Assembly: GCA_022264855.1 (NCBI GenBank)
Contig: JABYQU010000046.1
Coordinates: 248,001 to 312,000, forward strand
Direction: 5' to 3'
DNA: 64,000 bases
Source: Lenzites betulinus
Lineage: Eukaryota; Basidiomycota; Agaricomycetes; Polyporales; Polyporaceae
The notes under the pieces were generated by a model. That model had not been told where the DNA came from, made no database searches, and worked only from the letters and a program-made list of their open reading frames with translations. Shown here piece by piece: positions 26,380-37,115 of this stretch. A program made the position numbers and the translations under genes. Every line of letters begins with the position of its first letter. Positions within the stretch are counted from its first letter, which is position 1.

Positions 26380-27729
26380 TCAGAGACGGCTCCGCTCCGG
26401 CTTTGACCGAGTGCTACTCCCTGGGGCAGCTCCCTCGGTTGAGCTCAGTGCTCCCCAAAGCGCGTTTGCGAGTCCCTCCGGCTGCATCTGCGGAATCTAC
26501 GGCGGACATGAGAAATCATGAACACTGTAAATGATGGAGAATACGTACCAGGTGTCCTGCGTTTGGGACACGCTGGTCCGACGCATGCTTATTCTGCGTG
26601 CCAAGGGACATCACTGTCCGTCTGATCTGCTCGGTGCTGCACGTTCGTTCAGTAAGCATATCCGGAATATGCGTGATCGTGAGGTCCTACAGAATAGGGT
26701 CGGGCAGCCCCCCATAGATGAAGTGCACCGGCATACGCTCACAGACGCTTGCAAGGTACCGGTACGCCTTCGTTCGTCCTAGACGGTCATTAAAACTAGC
26801 CTACGCAGCAAGAGATCTGACTTATAATTCTTCAGCGTAAAGAAGCGGACGCAAACATACCGCTTCCTGGGTCTTCGGGCACGTCAATGTTACACCTTCC
26901 GTCTTGTCTGGATACTCTGCCGTCGGAAGCGTGCGCAGGCCATGCTCGACGTACAGCCGGAGCACTCGCTGGTCCCATGCCTTCCACGAGGGCCTACTTG
27001 AGAATTGGGCAAACGCCTCGTCGCGACTGGGCCAGATATCACGTCGCTTTTCAGCGCCTTCGCGCAATGGGTTGCGCGTAGTAGTGGTGGGTTCGCCTGT
27101 GGGTGGAAGGACCATTGGGTCGACGAGGATGGTGGCAACATAAGGGAGCTGTGGCTGATACGTCTGGGAAAGGATGCTGTGAGGAGAGCACATCAGAGGC
27201 TAGTTGTGAGGTCGAAGTATCCCAAGGAGGGTAGCTGGACGAAAGAACGCGTACATTGCGGTCGCGCCCATCGAGTGCCCGACACCGACAAGCTTCCGCT
27301 TGGAGAAGTCCACGTCGACACCCGTTCCGAGACCTGCAAGAAATAGATGGACGGCACGCGCGTACTCCTCCCAGGGGACTGTCGAGCGCGAGTCAGTACA
27401 TCGTTGCCAGCCGGCGAAGACGCGCACTCACAGACCGGTACGTATCCCCACCGAAGCGTGTTTTCGTTCAGGATCGCAGCCTCGCCGTGGTTTGGTGCGT
27501 CGATGCACCATGCATCATGTATCTTGACCTTTCCAGGGCCGCGCAGGAGAGCGAACAGGTGCTCAAGGGTGGGCTCCCAGTGCTCCTTGTGGTAGCCGGT
27601 TGCGTGGGTGAAGATGAGAGTGAGCGCATCCGGGTCGTCGTGCGCGCAGTCTGCCGTCCAGTACCGACGGGCAGTGACAAGAAGCGGTAAGGCGGGGCGA
27701 GGGTCAAAGACGTACGAGGTCGTATGCAT
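26380..27729 (-). CDS. Alpha/beta hydrolase (peroxisomal LPX1 / toxin-biosynthesis-type)
   Basis: The ATG is at 27729 (MHTTSYVFDPRPALPLL) and the stop is TGA at 26380-26382. Exon 1 contains LIFTHATGYHKEHWEP (oxyanion HATG) and DAWCIDAPNHGEAA. An intron with a GTACCG donor separates RWGY from VPWEEYARAVHLFLAGLG, which leads to the nucleophile elbow GVGHSMGA (near 27265). Further exons give ILVDPMVLPP, PSRDEAFAQFSSRPSWKAWD, LRLYVEHGLRTLPT, YRYLASVCERMPVHFIYG and VPNAGHLV with the likely catalytic His near 26545. The final exon is QMQPEGLANALWGALSS. All catalytic elements are present. A decayed copy lies at 30620-31720 on the opposite strand. The substrate is unknown. Confidence 0.8.
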
Positions 27730-28374
27730 GGCTAGCAGGCTCAGGAGGGAGTGTATAGAGGACTCCGGGGAACATATACTCAATCAAGAACGTCCGGATA
27801 AGACTGAGTTGCCGGGCCGGCCGCAGCTGATTAGTTTCCGGAGGCTAATGTAGACCATGTCAAGTAAGGGCGTGGACAGTCAACTGCTAGCCAGTACGCG
27901 CGTTGTCGCAGATACTCATGTTATAGCTGAATCTCTTGGGCGCATCGAGGGAGCATGAAGGAGAAACTCAGACAGACAGGGAAGACGCGGGCGAGACGCG
28001 GCGGTGAGTCACCCGCGCTCACGTGCGCGCGACGCTCGTGACCTGAAGAATCGCGATCGGCACTGATCGGCAGCCTGACGTCGTCCGGCTTCGCTCTCCT
28101 CCTCCTTTTCCCCACAACTCTCCTTTATTCCACAGCTTGTCTTTCGACCACCATCTGCTCTCTCAGCTGTGTGAAAACGCTTTCTGGACAGCCTATCCAG
28201 CCAGCGGTACGTTTTCTTCACTGCCGCATGCTTCTGAGAACACCGACATTCTGCTTCTCTCGCTTACGCCCGATCCGCGGACGCTCACCGCTGCGCTCTC
28301 TCACAGCGTCCCAGTCGTTCTTGTTTCAGTCTGCCACCCACGTCAGCTTCCCACTACCACGATACCATTGCGCA
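27730..28374. promoter_or_regulatory. Divergent promoter between hydrolase and FAD synthase
   Basis: 645 bp separate two divergently transcribed genes, so both promoters lie here. The FAD-synthase side has pyrimidine-rich tracts (about 28095-28135) typical of fungal promoters. No TATA box with a convincing position was seen. Confidence 0.5.
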
Positions 28375-29834
28375 ATGGCCCGCGCAGACTATACTGCAAT
28401 CGCGCACGCCGTGTACGACCTCGCTGAAACTGGAGAAGATTCGCTCGCCGGCCCGGTCAAGGAAGCCTTGAAGGTGATAGACGAGGCATTTGATTCCTGG
28501 GGGTAAGTCTCACCACTGTTTCTCAGTTATCCGTACGGCTGTTCTTTATGTGAGGTGTAGTATGTTACCCCTGTCGCCAATAGGTTTGGATATTACACTC
28601 ACCACAGATGGCAGTGAGGGGGTCTCTACAGAAAGACCTCGATGTTATTGTCTTACTTTCACATTTGTCCGGATGTGTCAGGATAGTGCCTGCGGCACCC
28701 GTGCACGCGTTTCCCGCTGCTATCTGTGCCTTTCGCTTGTCGTGTTGCTGATAACACCCCAGGGAAGAGCGAGTCTCATTGAGTTTCAACGGCGGGAAGG
28801 ATTGTAAGTGTAGTATGGCTATACTAGGTTCTGTGCTAACTCTGCATAGGCACCGTCCTCCTTCACCTCGTTGCGGCTTCCCTTGGACGGCGGTCATCCG
28901 CTAACACACCGCCAAAGACGCTATCTGCCGTTTATATCCCCGTGCCCTCGCCCTTCCCGCAACTTGAAGAGTTCATCGATGCTGCCGCGCAGGTGTACGG
29001 CCTCGACCTCTTTCATTGTCCGCATCCAACTGGACCCAACTTCCCTGTGGAGACAGTCGCGACGCCTGGATCTGCGGGTCAGCTAGTCGCTGACTTACCG
29101 AAGAACGTGAAAGGTGGAGAGGGCATGCGGGCCGCGCTTCAGTTGTACAAGACGCGGTTCCCGCAGATCGAGGCGATTCTCATCGGTACAAGACGCGGAG
29201 ACCCCCACGGAGGTTCGTCGCCCGGCGGTTATCACTCCGCAGTGCTGTAGCCTTACGCCATTTGACAGCGAAACTGGGGTTCCGAAACCCCACCGATGCA
29301 GGCTGGCCTCAGTTCGTACGGGTGAACCCCATCATCAACTGGACGTACGCGGATGTATGGGCGTACCTGCGGCGGTTCGACGTCCCATACTGCAGCCTGT
29401 ACGACGAGGGATATACGTCGCTTGGCTCGACATACAACACGTTTCCCAACCCCGCGCTCCGCGTGTCGGACCCCTCTTCGAAACCAAATGGCCGCCCGAG
29501 CGCCTCAGCACAGCTCAACGGACATTCCACCACAAACCAGCGGGAACCTCTACCGGATACGTTCACGGTGCTGCACGACAGCGGCGATGCCGTCTGCATC
29601 GGCGATACTCCTGCGCGCGGCCCCCTCCCACACCGGTCGCTGCTGACCCACCTCACCGCCGATCCTGGGCAGATGTGCATAGTCGAAGCCGACCTGCCCG
29701 ACGTCATCGCCTCTGGGGCCGCATCGACCGCGTACCGGCCGGCGTACGAACTTCAAGACGGTTCGCTCGAGCGGGCGGGCCGCGCAGGCGGCGTTGCGCC
29801 TCCTGGACCCAACACAGCGGCAGCGGCGCCCTGA
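28375..29834 (+). CDS. FAD1: FAD synthase (FMN adenylyltransferase, PAPS-reductase fold)
   Basis: This enzyme transfers AMP from ATP to FMN, giving FAD (EC 2.7.7.2), and is a homologue of yeast Fad1. The ATG is at 28375 ([20 protein letters not shown]) and exon 1 ends at DSWG, followed by an intron of about 260 bp. Exon 2 gives [13 protein letters not shown], the PP-loop-like nucleotide-binding SFNGGKD motif. A short intron then leads to [31 protein letters not shown], the [23 protein letters not shown] motif, and after another intron [35 protein letters not shown] and [12 protein letters not shown]. The C-terminal tail is rich in Ala, Gly and Pro. Stop is TGA at 29832-29834. No break was seen. 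Confidence 0.92.
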
Positions 29835-30619
29835 GCATATCGCCGGCGCATGAATATGGAACGCCCGAAGTGCTGGGCTACTACGTTTGTAGCATTTGGG
29901 GGGCCAGGGCGAGTACGCTAGAAGGGAATTTGCGCTGTATTGTTATCATTTTGATGCGTTGCGTGCGTGGCATGTTGCGAAGTTTGTATGGATTGACCGG
30001 TACCAGATACTGTATGATTCGTTTTGGAGCGCCGACCTCCCCTCGACTTGTTCGCAGTCTTGATGATGTAGTTAGTCCCAACAGGTGTGGGGTAACTCAC
30101 GAGTCGTAGGTTGCATGCTCCGCCTGCCCGCCGAATACTAAACGTTGCGCAGTCCCCTAATGCATGGCTACAAGAAGCACCTGCGCGTGAGGAATTAAGA
30201 GGCAGTGCGTGTTTCCTTATCTCTTCAGTGCAGAGTGTCCTAAGTCGTCTTCGCTTTGCAGGTTACGTGACTTGCACGGCCGGTGAACAAACGTGTGCCT
30301 AGAGCCGGTGTGAGAAGCTTTCGTCCGGTGAGCAGGAGTCGAGACTCAATGAGTCTCAGAACGCCGAACACACCTGTAAAGTGCGCCATGTGGAGGTAAC
30401 GACGAGATTGAAAAACAACCTTCATACACTAATTCTCTGCCCCTTCCGTTCGCCCGCTTTGTAGTAAGAACGAGGTGTTGGACGCAGTCCGGTGTTGGAT
30501 CGTACCCAATGTGCCGTGGAGACTCTGAACTCAATTGGCTGTCACGCTGCCCGGCTCCTACCCTTCCCAACCACAGTTCTTCAATTAATATCAGTCTCGA
30601 TGCGCCACCTTCTTCCTCT
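29835..30619. other. Intergenic downstream of FAD synthase
   Basis: 785 bp with no recognised gene. Its right end joins the decayed hydrolase copy. Confidence 0.5.
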
Positions 30620-31720
30620 TGAGATGGATAGCACTTCGTACCTTTCCGGCCCTCGCCCCGCCCTCCCATTCTTTGCCACCGCACGCAGCCACTAGACCGC
30701 CGACTGCTCCCGCGACGATTCGGACGCGCTCACTCTTGTCAAGTTCACCCACGCGACCCGTCACCACTAGGGCCACTGGGAACCCAACCTTAAGCATTTT
30801 TGTATCTCCTGAGTAACGCCGGCCAAGTGGAAATACACTATGCATGGTGCATTCACGCGCCAAACCACGGCGATGCTGCAATCCTGAAGACACGCTTCAG
30901 CAAGGATTCCTTGCGGACTGTGAGTGCACCTGTTCGTGCTGCGCGCAATATCGTACTGACTCAGGCACTGCAGTTCCTTGGGACGAGTACGCGCGTGCCG
31001 CTCATCTGTTTCTCGTAGGCCTCGGAATGGGCGTCGATGTCGATGTCTGGAAGCGGGACCGCGTCGGTGTCGGGCACTCGAAGGACGTGACAGCTATGTA
31101 CGTCCCTCGCTCGCAGGCTGCGAAAAGAAGACGAGCGCTCATGCGTCCCTCGTACAGGTTCCTCTCCCAGACATACCAGCCCCCGCACCCCTACATCGCC
31201 ACAATTCATGTCGAATTGATGCTGCTCCCACCCGCCGACAAATTCCCCACCAACTCGCGCCACCCGATACTTGGAACGGCGGAAAAGGAGCGTCTAGCCG
31301 AGCCGCAAGGAGGCGTTTGCCCAGTTCTCGTGCAGGCCGTGGTGGAAGGCGTGGAATCGGCGGGTTCTGTGCTTATACGTCGAGCATGGCCTGCGTACGC
31401 TTCCGACCGTAGAGTACCCGGGCAAGACGGAGGTTGTGAAGCCTACTTGCCCAAGGACGCATGAGGCGGTGCATTCCTACTGTGCTGCATTATACTGAAG
31501 GTAATACGTTTAATGTTTGCGCTGCACATGCCATGTTTTGTGACTGTCTCGGGCGGACGAAGGCGCACCGGTATCTCCCTCATGTCTCTGCACATATACC
31601 GGTACGCTCTATCTGGAATGCGTAGGAGGTTCCCTATCATGATGCTGTACGTCGTCGCAGCGTGCGCACAAGCGGGATATTCTCGTTGATCGAATATGCA
31701 GCACAGTGAGCGCTGAGTAG
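30620..31720 (+). pseudogene. Decayed duplicate of the alpha/beta hydrolase at 26380-27729
   Basis: The copy is recognisable almost end to end but broken by stops and shifts. STSYLSGPRPALPFFATAR at the start matches TTSYVFDPRPALPLLVTAR of the parent. AWCIHAPNHGDAAIL, WDEYARAAHLFLVGLGMGVDVD, RVGVGHSKDVTAMYV, LSQTYQPPHPYIATI and KAHRYLPHVSAHIPV follow in shifting frames. The nucleophile elbow GHSMG has become GHSKD. The sequence matching the parent's first intron is still present before WDEYARA, so the copy arose at the DNA level and not through a spliced transcript. It is in opposite orientation to the parent, with FAD synthase between them. Confidence 0.85.
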
Positions 31721-32190
31721 GCAAGACGGACGATCAGATCGATCACGCTCGACGCCATGCAGTGCAAGTGAGTGTCTGATCAGGGCGTTCTGTTTGCGGG
31801 ACATTTGTTAACATTTGTTATGTGATTTTGTCATCTCCCAGCGGTGTATACAGGACTTTTTCGTCAGGCCCAGGCTCCCCAGATGGGGCTGGAAGGCCTT
31901 GTAAAGATGATCTGGGATGCGCTGACCTCGAACGCGGGAAGTGGGGCTCGGTCCAATTCCGAGCAATGCCGCCTCTGAATATCAATATTACTAGCTATCA
32001 CCACTGTGCAGAGTCCGTTGGAGGCCGTCCGCTTTTAATGACACACTATCCTTTCTGAAGGCAAATCAGTATCAGCGACCAATCGTACGCAACAAGTAAT
32101 ATTTCAATCAATCCAAACAGAGTACAACACAAAGATACACTGCCAGCCGGTGGATACACGATATTCAGATAAACTCGGACATCACAGTCG
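31721..32190. other. Intergenic
   Basis: 470 bp with no recognised gene. The left end may still contain the tail of the decayed hydrolase. Confidence 0.4.
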
Positions 32191-34911
32191 TCACAATGAA
32201 ATGGGCGGGGGTATGTACGTCGTGCGTTCTTCCGGGTACTGAGGGGCCATGTGAACGAACGATTTAGAGAGATTTCCCTTGCCGATGTTGTGCATTGAAA
32301 CAAACATAGCCTGGAAGAAGTTCTACAGAGGTTTGGTCAGCGAAGAAGGAATAGAGAAACAAACAAGGGAATCATACAATGCCTAGGGCGTACGGCGACG
32401 GAGATTTATCCGCGCCAGTGGCGGCGGGTGCACATACAAGCCCTTCCGATTTTCCTGTTCTATTGTTCATTGTGCAAATGAAGGGGTCCAAAGGGGCGTA
32501 GACGTTGACATATCCTGAGTTCTTGTCGGCTGCTTTGAAGCGAAGGCCGACACGCCACTTGTCAGAAGAACAGTCGCTGTTGACAGGACCATAGTATGAT
32601 GGTTTGGTTCGCGCCACATCCTGGGTAACGTTTATACCTCCTCCTTCAGCATCCAAGGCCCTGTTAAGCGCACCCCCTTCAGGACAGTCATTCGATTCCG
32701 TGAAGATAACTTGTCTGAGATGCTTCACAAAGTCGACGGGAAGCCAGGACAGGCTGCGGCCTGTTCGTCATATTGAGTTCGTCAACCGCGTGAATCCAGC
32801 GCGCGCATGAATATTGGCAGCTTTACCTGTGTCAAGACTGACTTGTATCCCATTAACACCAAAGGAAAAAGCGCTATTCAGTACAACCTCATATTTCTTG
32901 TCCTCCGGAGGGTCGGGATTGACCACTTGGCGTTCGAACCAAACGTAGCAGAGGTTGACCCCCAATCCTTGTGAGTCACAGCAATCTTGTTCAATGACCA
33001 CACCGGACGTTTACGGCATGGCCAACGATTCAATGCGATAAAGCTGCGAGGGAGTAATCGATAACTTGCTCTAGAGTGGTGTCAGTCAGACTGACGGTAT
33101 AATTGACGCACCTCTGGGTTTCATCGAATCGCTCCGGTCGAAGGGCGACGTAGTATATGATTCCTTGAGAAGCCGACCCTGCCTGAGCGCCCTACAACCC
33201 GTGATGAAAGTAAGCTCTAGGTATAATGAAGGCGGCTCACCTGTTCTGGGCCTTTCAGAACGCGCTGATTTACGAGCGCAGTTGAGAATGTCTATCAAGT
33301 GAAGAACATGAGCTAGAATATGGTGATGTCGCTACACGCTGTGGAGCAGCGTACATACCGGTACATGCTCATTTCCAAGTCCTTTGAATTGATCTTCAGT
33401 ATAGTGACTGATTACAATGTGAGTATTCAAACATTCGAGATCAGGGGCGGACAAGACTCACGCGGTCAAGTCCAAGCCAAGAACACCAGAGAAAGGCATT
33501 TTGTACAGCTCATGGGGCATGCAATACGCAACCGCAAAATACAAGGACAGCTGCAGGTCCAAGATTTGGCTGGCGGATTCAATCCATTTATAGCAGTCTC
33601 CGATACGAACCCGTAGTTGCGGGATTCGCATCAGAGTGGCAACTGAAGTAGTTCAGCGGATCGCGTGATATCGAGTGAGTGGGCTGCGGCTTACGGGCTC
33701 GTTGACCATTCGGCGCATGAACCCAGCCGGGGCGTGCATTTTCCAGGAGCTTGCATTTTTTCATCTGCGCATCAAACTGATAATCATGATCGCGCATACT
33801 GCTCCTCACTGATGCTGCTGGCGTAGGTGGAAAGGGTCGATCCAACGGCTCCATCCTTTCGGAGTCCAGGGGGTAGCATGGAGAACCGACAACCCACCTA
33901 AGAGACGATCATCAACATAGGTCTCACACGTCAGTGAACATGTTGAAGGTAAGACATACGACACGGAGGACCCTGGTTGTCCATTGTGCACATGAGTAAC
34001 ATATTGACATCGTACACATGTCATCTGGACGCACCGGTATCAACGATCATCTCGAAGGTGTTATAATCTGGTGAACAGCCATATCCATCGTCGATCATTT
34101 TTTGATCAGGATGATCATACCATTGCTGCAGGTGGGGTGAGTCAGCGAGGAGTCTGGCAGCGCTGTCACAGTGAGTGGAGAAGAACACACAAGATTGACT
34201 GTGTAGCATTGATGGACATCTGCCACCCGGATATCATCTTCAAGTTCAACATCATTAGGGAGATCATGTCGAGCTTCAACCCATACTCCACGGTAGTTGC
34301 GAAACATGGCCGGCGTAGTGCGAGATGCCGTAGTAGAGTCTCCATGCAAGACAAGACTGGCCACTGTGTCCAATGACAGAAGCTCCATTTGGTCGTATCC
34401 CTTAGCATTTCCCGGCTGTTCGGGAACATAAATATGATGTTAGATATGGCAGCAAACTAAGAAGATCGAGACTGACGGGTGAGGGACTGTCAATGAGAGT
34501 CGAGTCGGACATCATACTTGTAGGTGAGCGAGGCGACAAAGGACTTAGACTGCCATCACTCAGGCTCTCCGAGTCATCACCCATTACTGGGTGCAATCGG
34601 ACCGCTGCCGGAGACGGTGGGCCAGTGAGTCTGTCGGGGACGGAAGCACCCTCTGTAGATTCCTCTATTGCTCTCTCGATTGAAGCCTCCTGCTCGCTAG
34701 AGAACGACAACCCAAGGAGGTGGCCTTTGTAGCGAACATCCCAGATGTACTAGACGTAGAAGAATAACACTGTCAGCAGTGGCATGTCAGTCAGGGTGAA
34801 TGTCTTGACACTGACTCGCTCTAACATCGAGCCCTTCTGTGGAGGAAAAATCTCAATCCAGTAGTGATCTGTCTCGGAGAGACTCGGTGGTGGACCAGTG
34901 GCTGGCGGCAT
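32191..34911 (-). CDS. Hypothetical intron-rich protein
   Basis: This is a gene of about ten exons that I do not recognise. The ATG is at 34911 (MPPATGPPPSLSETDHYWIEIFPP) and the stop is TGA at 32191-32193. Exon 2 gives YIWDVRYKGHLLGLSFSSEQEASIERAIEE and a Ser/Pro-rich stretch with SLSPLSPRSP. Later exons give MELLSLDTVASLVLHG, FRNYRGVWVEARHDLPNDVELEDD, WYDHPDQKMIDDGYGCSPDYNTF and KWIESASQILDLQLSLYFAVAYCMP (hydrophobic). They continue with GVLGLDLTA, SQGIIYYVALRPERFDETQ, LYRIESLAMP, VIEQDCCDSQGLGVNLCYVWFERQV, NSAFSFGVNGIQVSLDTG and KPSYYGPVNSDCSSDKWRVGLRFKA, ending TYIPPPISL. Frames are consistent and splice motifs good, so it looks like a working gene. Several Cys residues in the second half might indicate an extracellular or lumenal part, but no signal peptide is visible. 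Confidence 0.55.
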
Positions 34912-36189
34912 TCAGGCAAAGCGATGAGTGGTCTGGGGTTAAGGATGTCAAATTGAAACGCACACCGTACTCCTTATATACCATGCAAGCAGTTGCATGA
35001 TACAAAAGTCTTGCTATGTGCTATACCCTAGTCCCCGGGGGTCGCAGCATGATTGAAACAGCGGATTGATTATGTTGTTCATTATTGGGAACATTGGACC
35101 GGCACGCCACCGGGAGGGGATTGTTCTTTTCAGGGGACATTCTGTTCAGAAACAAGCATGTGAGTACCCCAAAAATGTGGCCGAATCCATGCAGCTTCGG
35201 ACACAGAAGGGGCACACTTGAATTAGAGAGACGCACCCGCCGGTGGCGGCATGATTTGAAATCTGGGCGCAGTCCAGATGCTAGCACCCTTGTTTGCTTT
35301 TTGGTCCATGACCAATTGGGTTGCCAGGAAAGTCATCATGAGTCATGGTGGATAGTCTCAACGGTGGCGCTCGTCCACAGCACCAGATTAGAAGAGCAGT
35401 CAGATCTCATTGTGGCGGGAAAAGAGAAAAGTAGCGGTACCGGTGGCGCATTGGGAGCTTTGTGCGCACCCGAGTCATACCACCCTGTCAGAAATGAAGC
35501 ATCCTAAATACCATATGGCAAATACCATATGGCAAATAGAAGGTGCACTAAGCAAGGGTTGTGTACCTAAGCAAATGTACAGAAGCAGCAGTGATCGGCT
35601 AGTGGCGCATATATGGGGGCACCCACAATATGTTCAGGTGACCGGCAGATGCCACATCTGAATTTGGTGGCGGCCATGTTTAACATCATGTAATGATGAC
35701 ATTATGTCGGAGCGTGCAATCCAAGCACAGGGTGCGTTGCGGGTGAGGTGCGATGCGCGCTCACATGTGCATCGCCGATGCTCCGCGATTGTGACCTGCT
35801 GTAACAGCCTCCGGGCGTTACCTATCACGGCCTTTATTAGATTACGCTACTATACCTTACATTCCTTTTGCGTCTCCGGTTCTACCAACCTCCCGTCGTA
35901 TCGAGTCGTCCCCAACCGGCCCCCGTTACGCCCCCATCACGTTCCCCGACCGTTCCCGACACTCATTCCGACTACACCCATGTACTTATCTTCCCCCAGG
36001 GGCCCGCTCGGGGCCCCTCGCCGAACCAACACCTCTCTTGCTCCCACGTCTTGTGCTGCGAACCTTGACTCGCTCTCGTTCTTCGCTCACGCCTTCGGAA
36101 TCGCCATCGGGCCCTTACAGTTTGGTTCGGCCTCCTCTCAGGGACCCACCCGGTCAACAACTTCGAACTCTCACGCTTGGCGCCCTAAA
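34912..36189. other. Intergenic, leading into transposon-derived DNA
   Basis: No gene is recognised. A near-perfect 16-bp tandem duplication around CCATATGG lies at 35509-35540. A hairpin-forming stretch GTAACAGCC...GGGCGTTAC near 35800 resembles the ends of Ty3-type LTRs and may mark the left part of the older element whose gag lies at 36303. Pyrimidine-rich leader-like sequence follows. Confidence 0.4.
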
Positions 36190-36302
36190 AGCGCAATTTT
36201 CCCGCCTTTGCTTCTTCCCTCTGGTTCATTTCCTACCACGGCCGCGTTCGAGCTCCCTCTGACGACCACGACGACGAGGAGCACCCTCAGCTCGAACCAG
36301 CC

Positions 36303-36348
36303 ATGGACACCGACCACGATGCCGCTGCGCAGCCACCTCTCGACGTAC
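36303..36348 (+). pseudogene. Gag of an older Ty3-type element, 5' fragment
   Basis: An ATG at 36303 opens a frame MDTDHDAAAQPPLDV that stops abruptly where the chromovirus LTR begins. The frame resumes exactly after the second target-site copy at 42485 (PPLDPTADAG), so about 15 codons of this gag were separated from the rest by the insertion. Confidence 0.8.
36344..36348. repeat. Target-site duplication, left copy
   Basis: CGTAC immediately left of the 5' LTR, identical to 42480-42484. Confidence 0.9.
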
Positions 36349-36621
36349 TGTTACGAGCATTCGCGGCGTCTAATGGTCGCGATCATATCTCTTAGATTAT
36401 CTCGTAGATAACACACAACGCCAACCCACTCTCCTGTGGTCCTCATGTATCTACACGCCCCGCGCACGCTGTGATGTAGTAGACTACGGGTGAACCATCC
36501 GACACCCGCTCTCATGCAATATATAAACCATAGTCGAAGCGAGGGAATCCTCAGCTTCGACTTGGTATCCACTCTCCGCTCGTTTGATCGCTTCGGCGTT
36601 TATCTGGGTGTTGTCGTATCA
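36349..36621 (+). repeat. 5' LTR (273 bp)
   Basis: Starts TGTTACGAGC and ends GTCGTATCA. It contains a TATATAAA box at 36520-36527 and an imperfect palindrome GTCGAAGC...GCTTCGAC at about 36533-36561. The predicted transcript start is about 33 nt after the TATA box, at 36553. Confidence 0.95.
36520..36527 (+). promoter_or_regulatory. LTR TATA box
   Basis: TATATAAA inside the 5' LTR, 33 nt before AGCTTCGACTT. That is the place the RNA must begin if the element self-primes. The same box is at 42378-42385 in the 3' LTR. Confidence 0.75.
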
Positions 36622-36622
36622 T

Positions 36623-36633
36623 AAGTCGAAGCT
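36623..36633 (+). promoter_or_regulatory. Self-priming primer-binding site
   Basis: AAGTCGAAGCT starts 1 nt after the 5' LTR and is the exact reverse complement of 36553-36563 (AGCTTCGACTT) within the LTR. Pairing stops after exactly 11 nt (a C-C clash at one side, G-T at the other). In Tf1 the first 11 nt of the element's own RNA serve as primer, and this arrangement is the same. No match to a tRNA 3' end was seen. Confidence 0.85.
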
Positions 36634-37115
36634 CACACCCGGACCGCAGGGTTAAGCGGAACTCCTGGACCGCAAGGACAAGCGGATACTACACGCCATA
36701 CGCCGCACTTACTCACTACATACTCGTACTACCGCCAAGACGGGCGCATAGACACACGGCCGCCCTTCACATCGCGAACTCTTGGGTGGTACCAGTAAGC
36801 CCCGGCTTACATCCGGGCGGGGCCATTTCACACCTTCCGTTCATACCTCACCACGGGTCCCTGACGGCGGAGCAACAATTGCGCGACGTGAACAGGAGGT
36901 CCCCCGAGATTGTAGATAAGGACAGGTACTGATTGATTTGCCGAGGGTGCTGAGACCTTGGGAATCACGGGAGCACAGCGGACCGGCGTCCGGAACAAGC
37001 ACTTTGAAGATCGAGCAGACGCGCAGTGATACGGAGGTACGGCTTACGGCTGCGCGGAAACTCGATTGGAGATTTCGAAGAAGCGACGCACCACGACCGA
37101 AGAGCCGAGACGGAG

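Noticed and set aside
30346..30893. Minus-strand ORFs with basic low-complexity peptides
   Set aside because: They are antisense shadows of the decayed hydrolase copy or lie in non-coding flank.
36622..36740. tRNA-primed binding site after the 5' LTR
   Set aside because: No TGG-starting tRNA complement was found next to the LTR, whereas the self-complementary 11-mer fits position and length.
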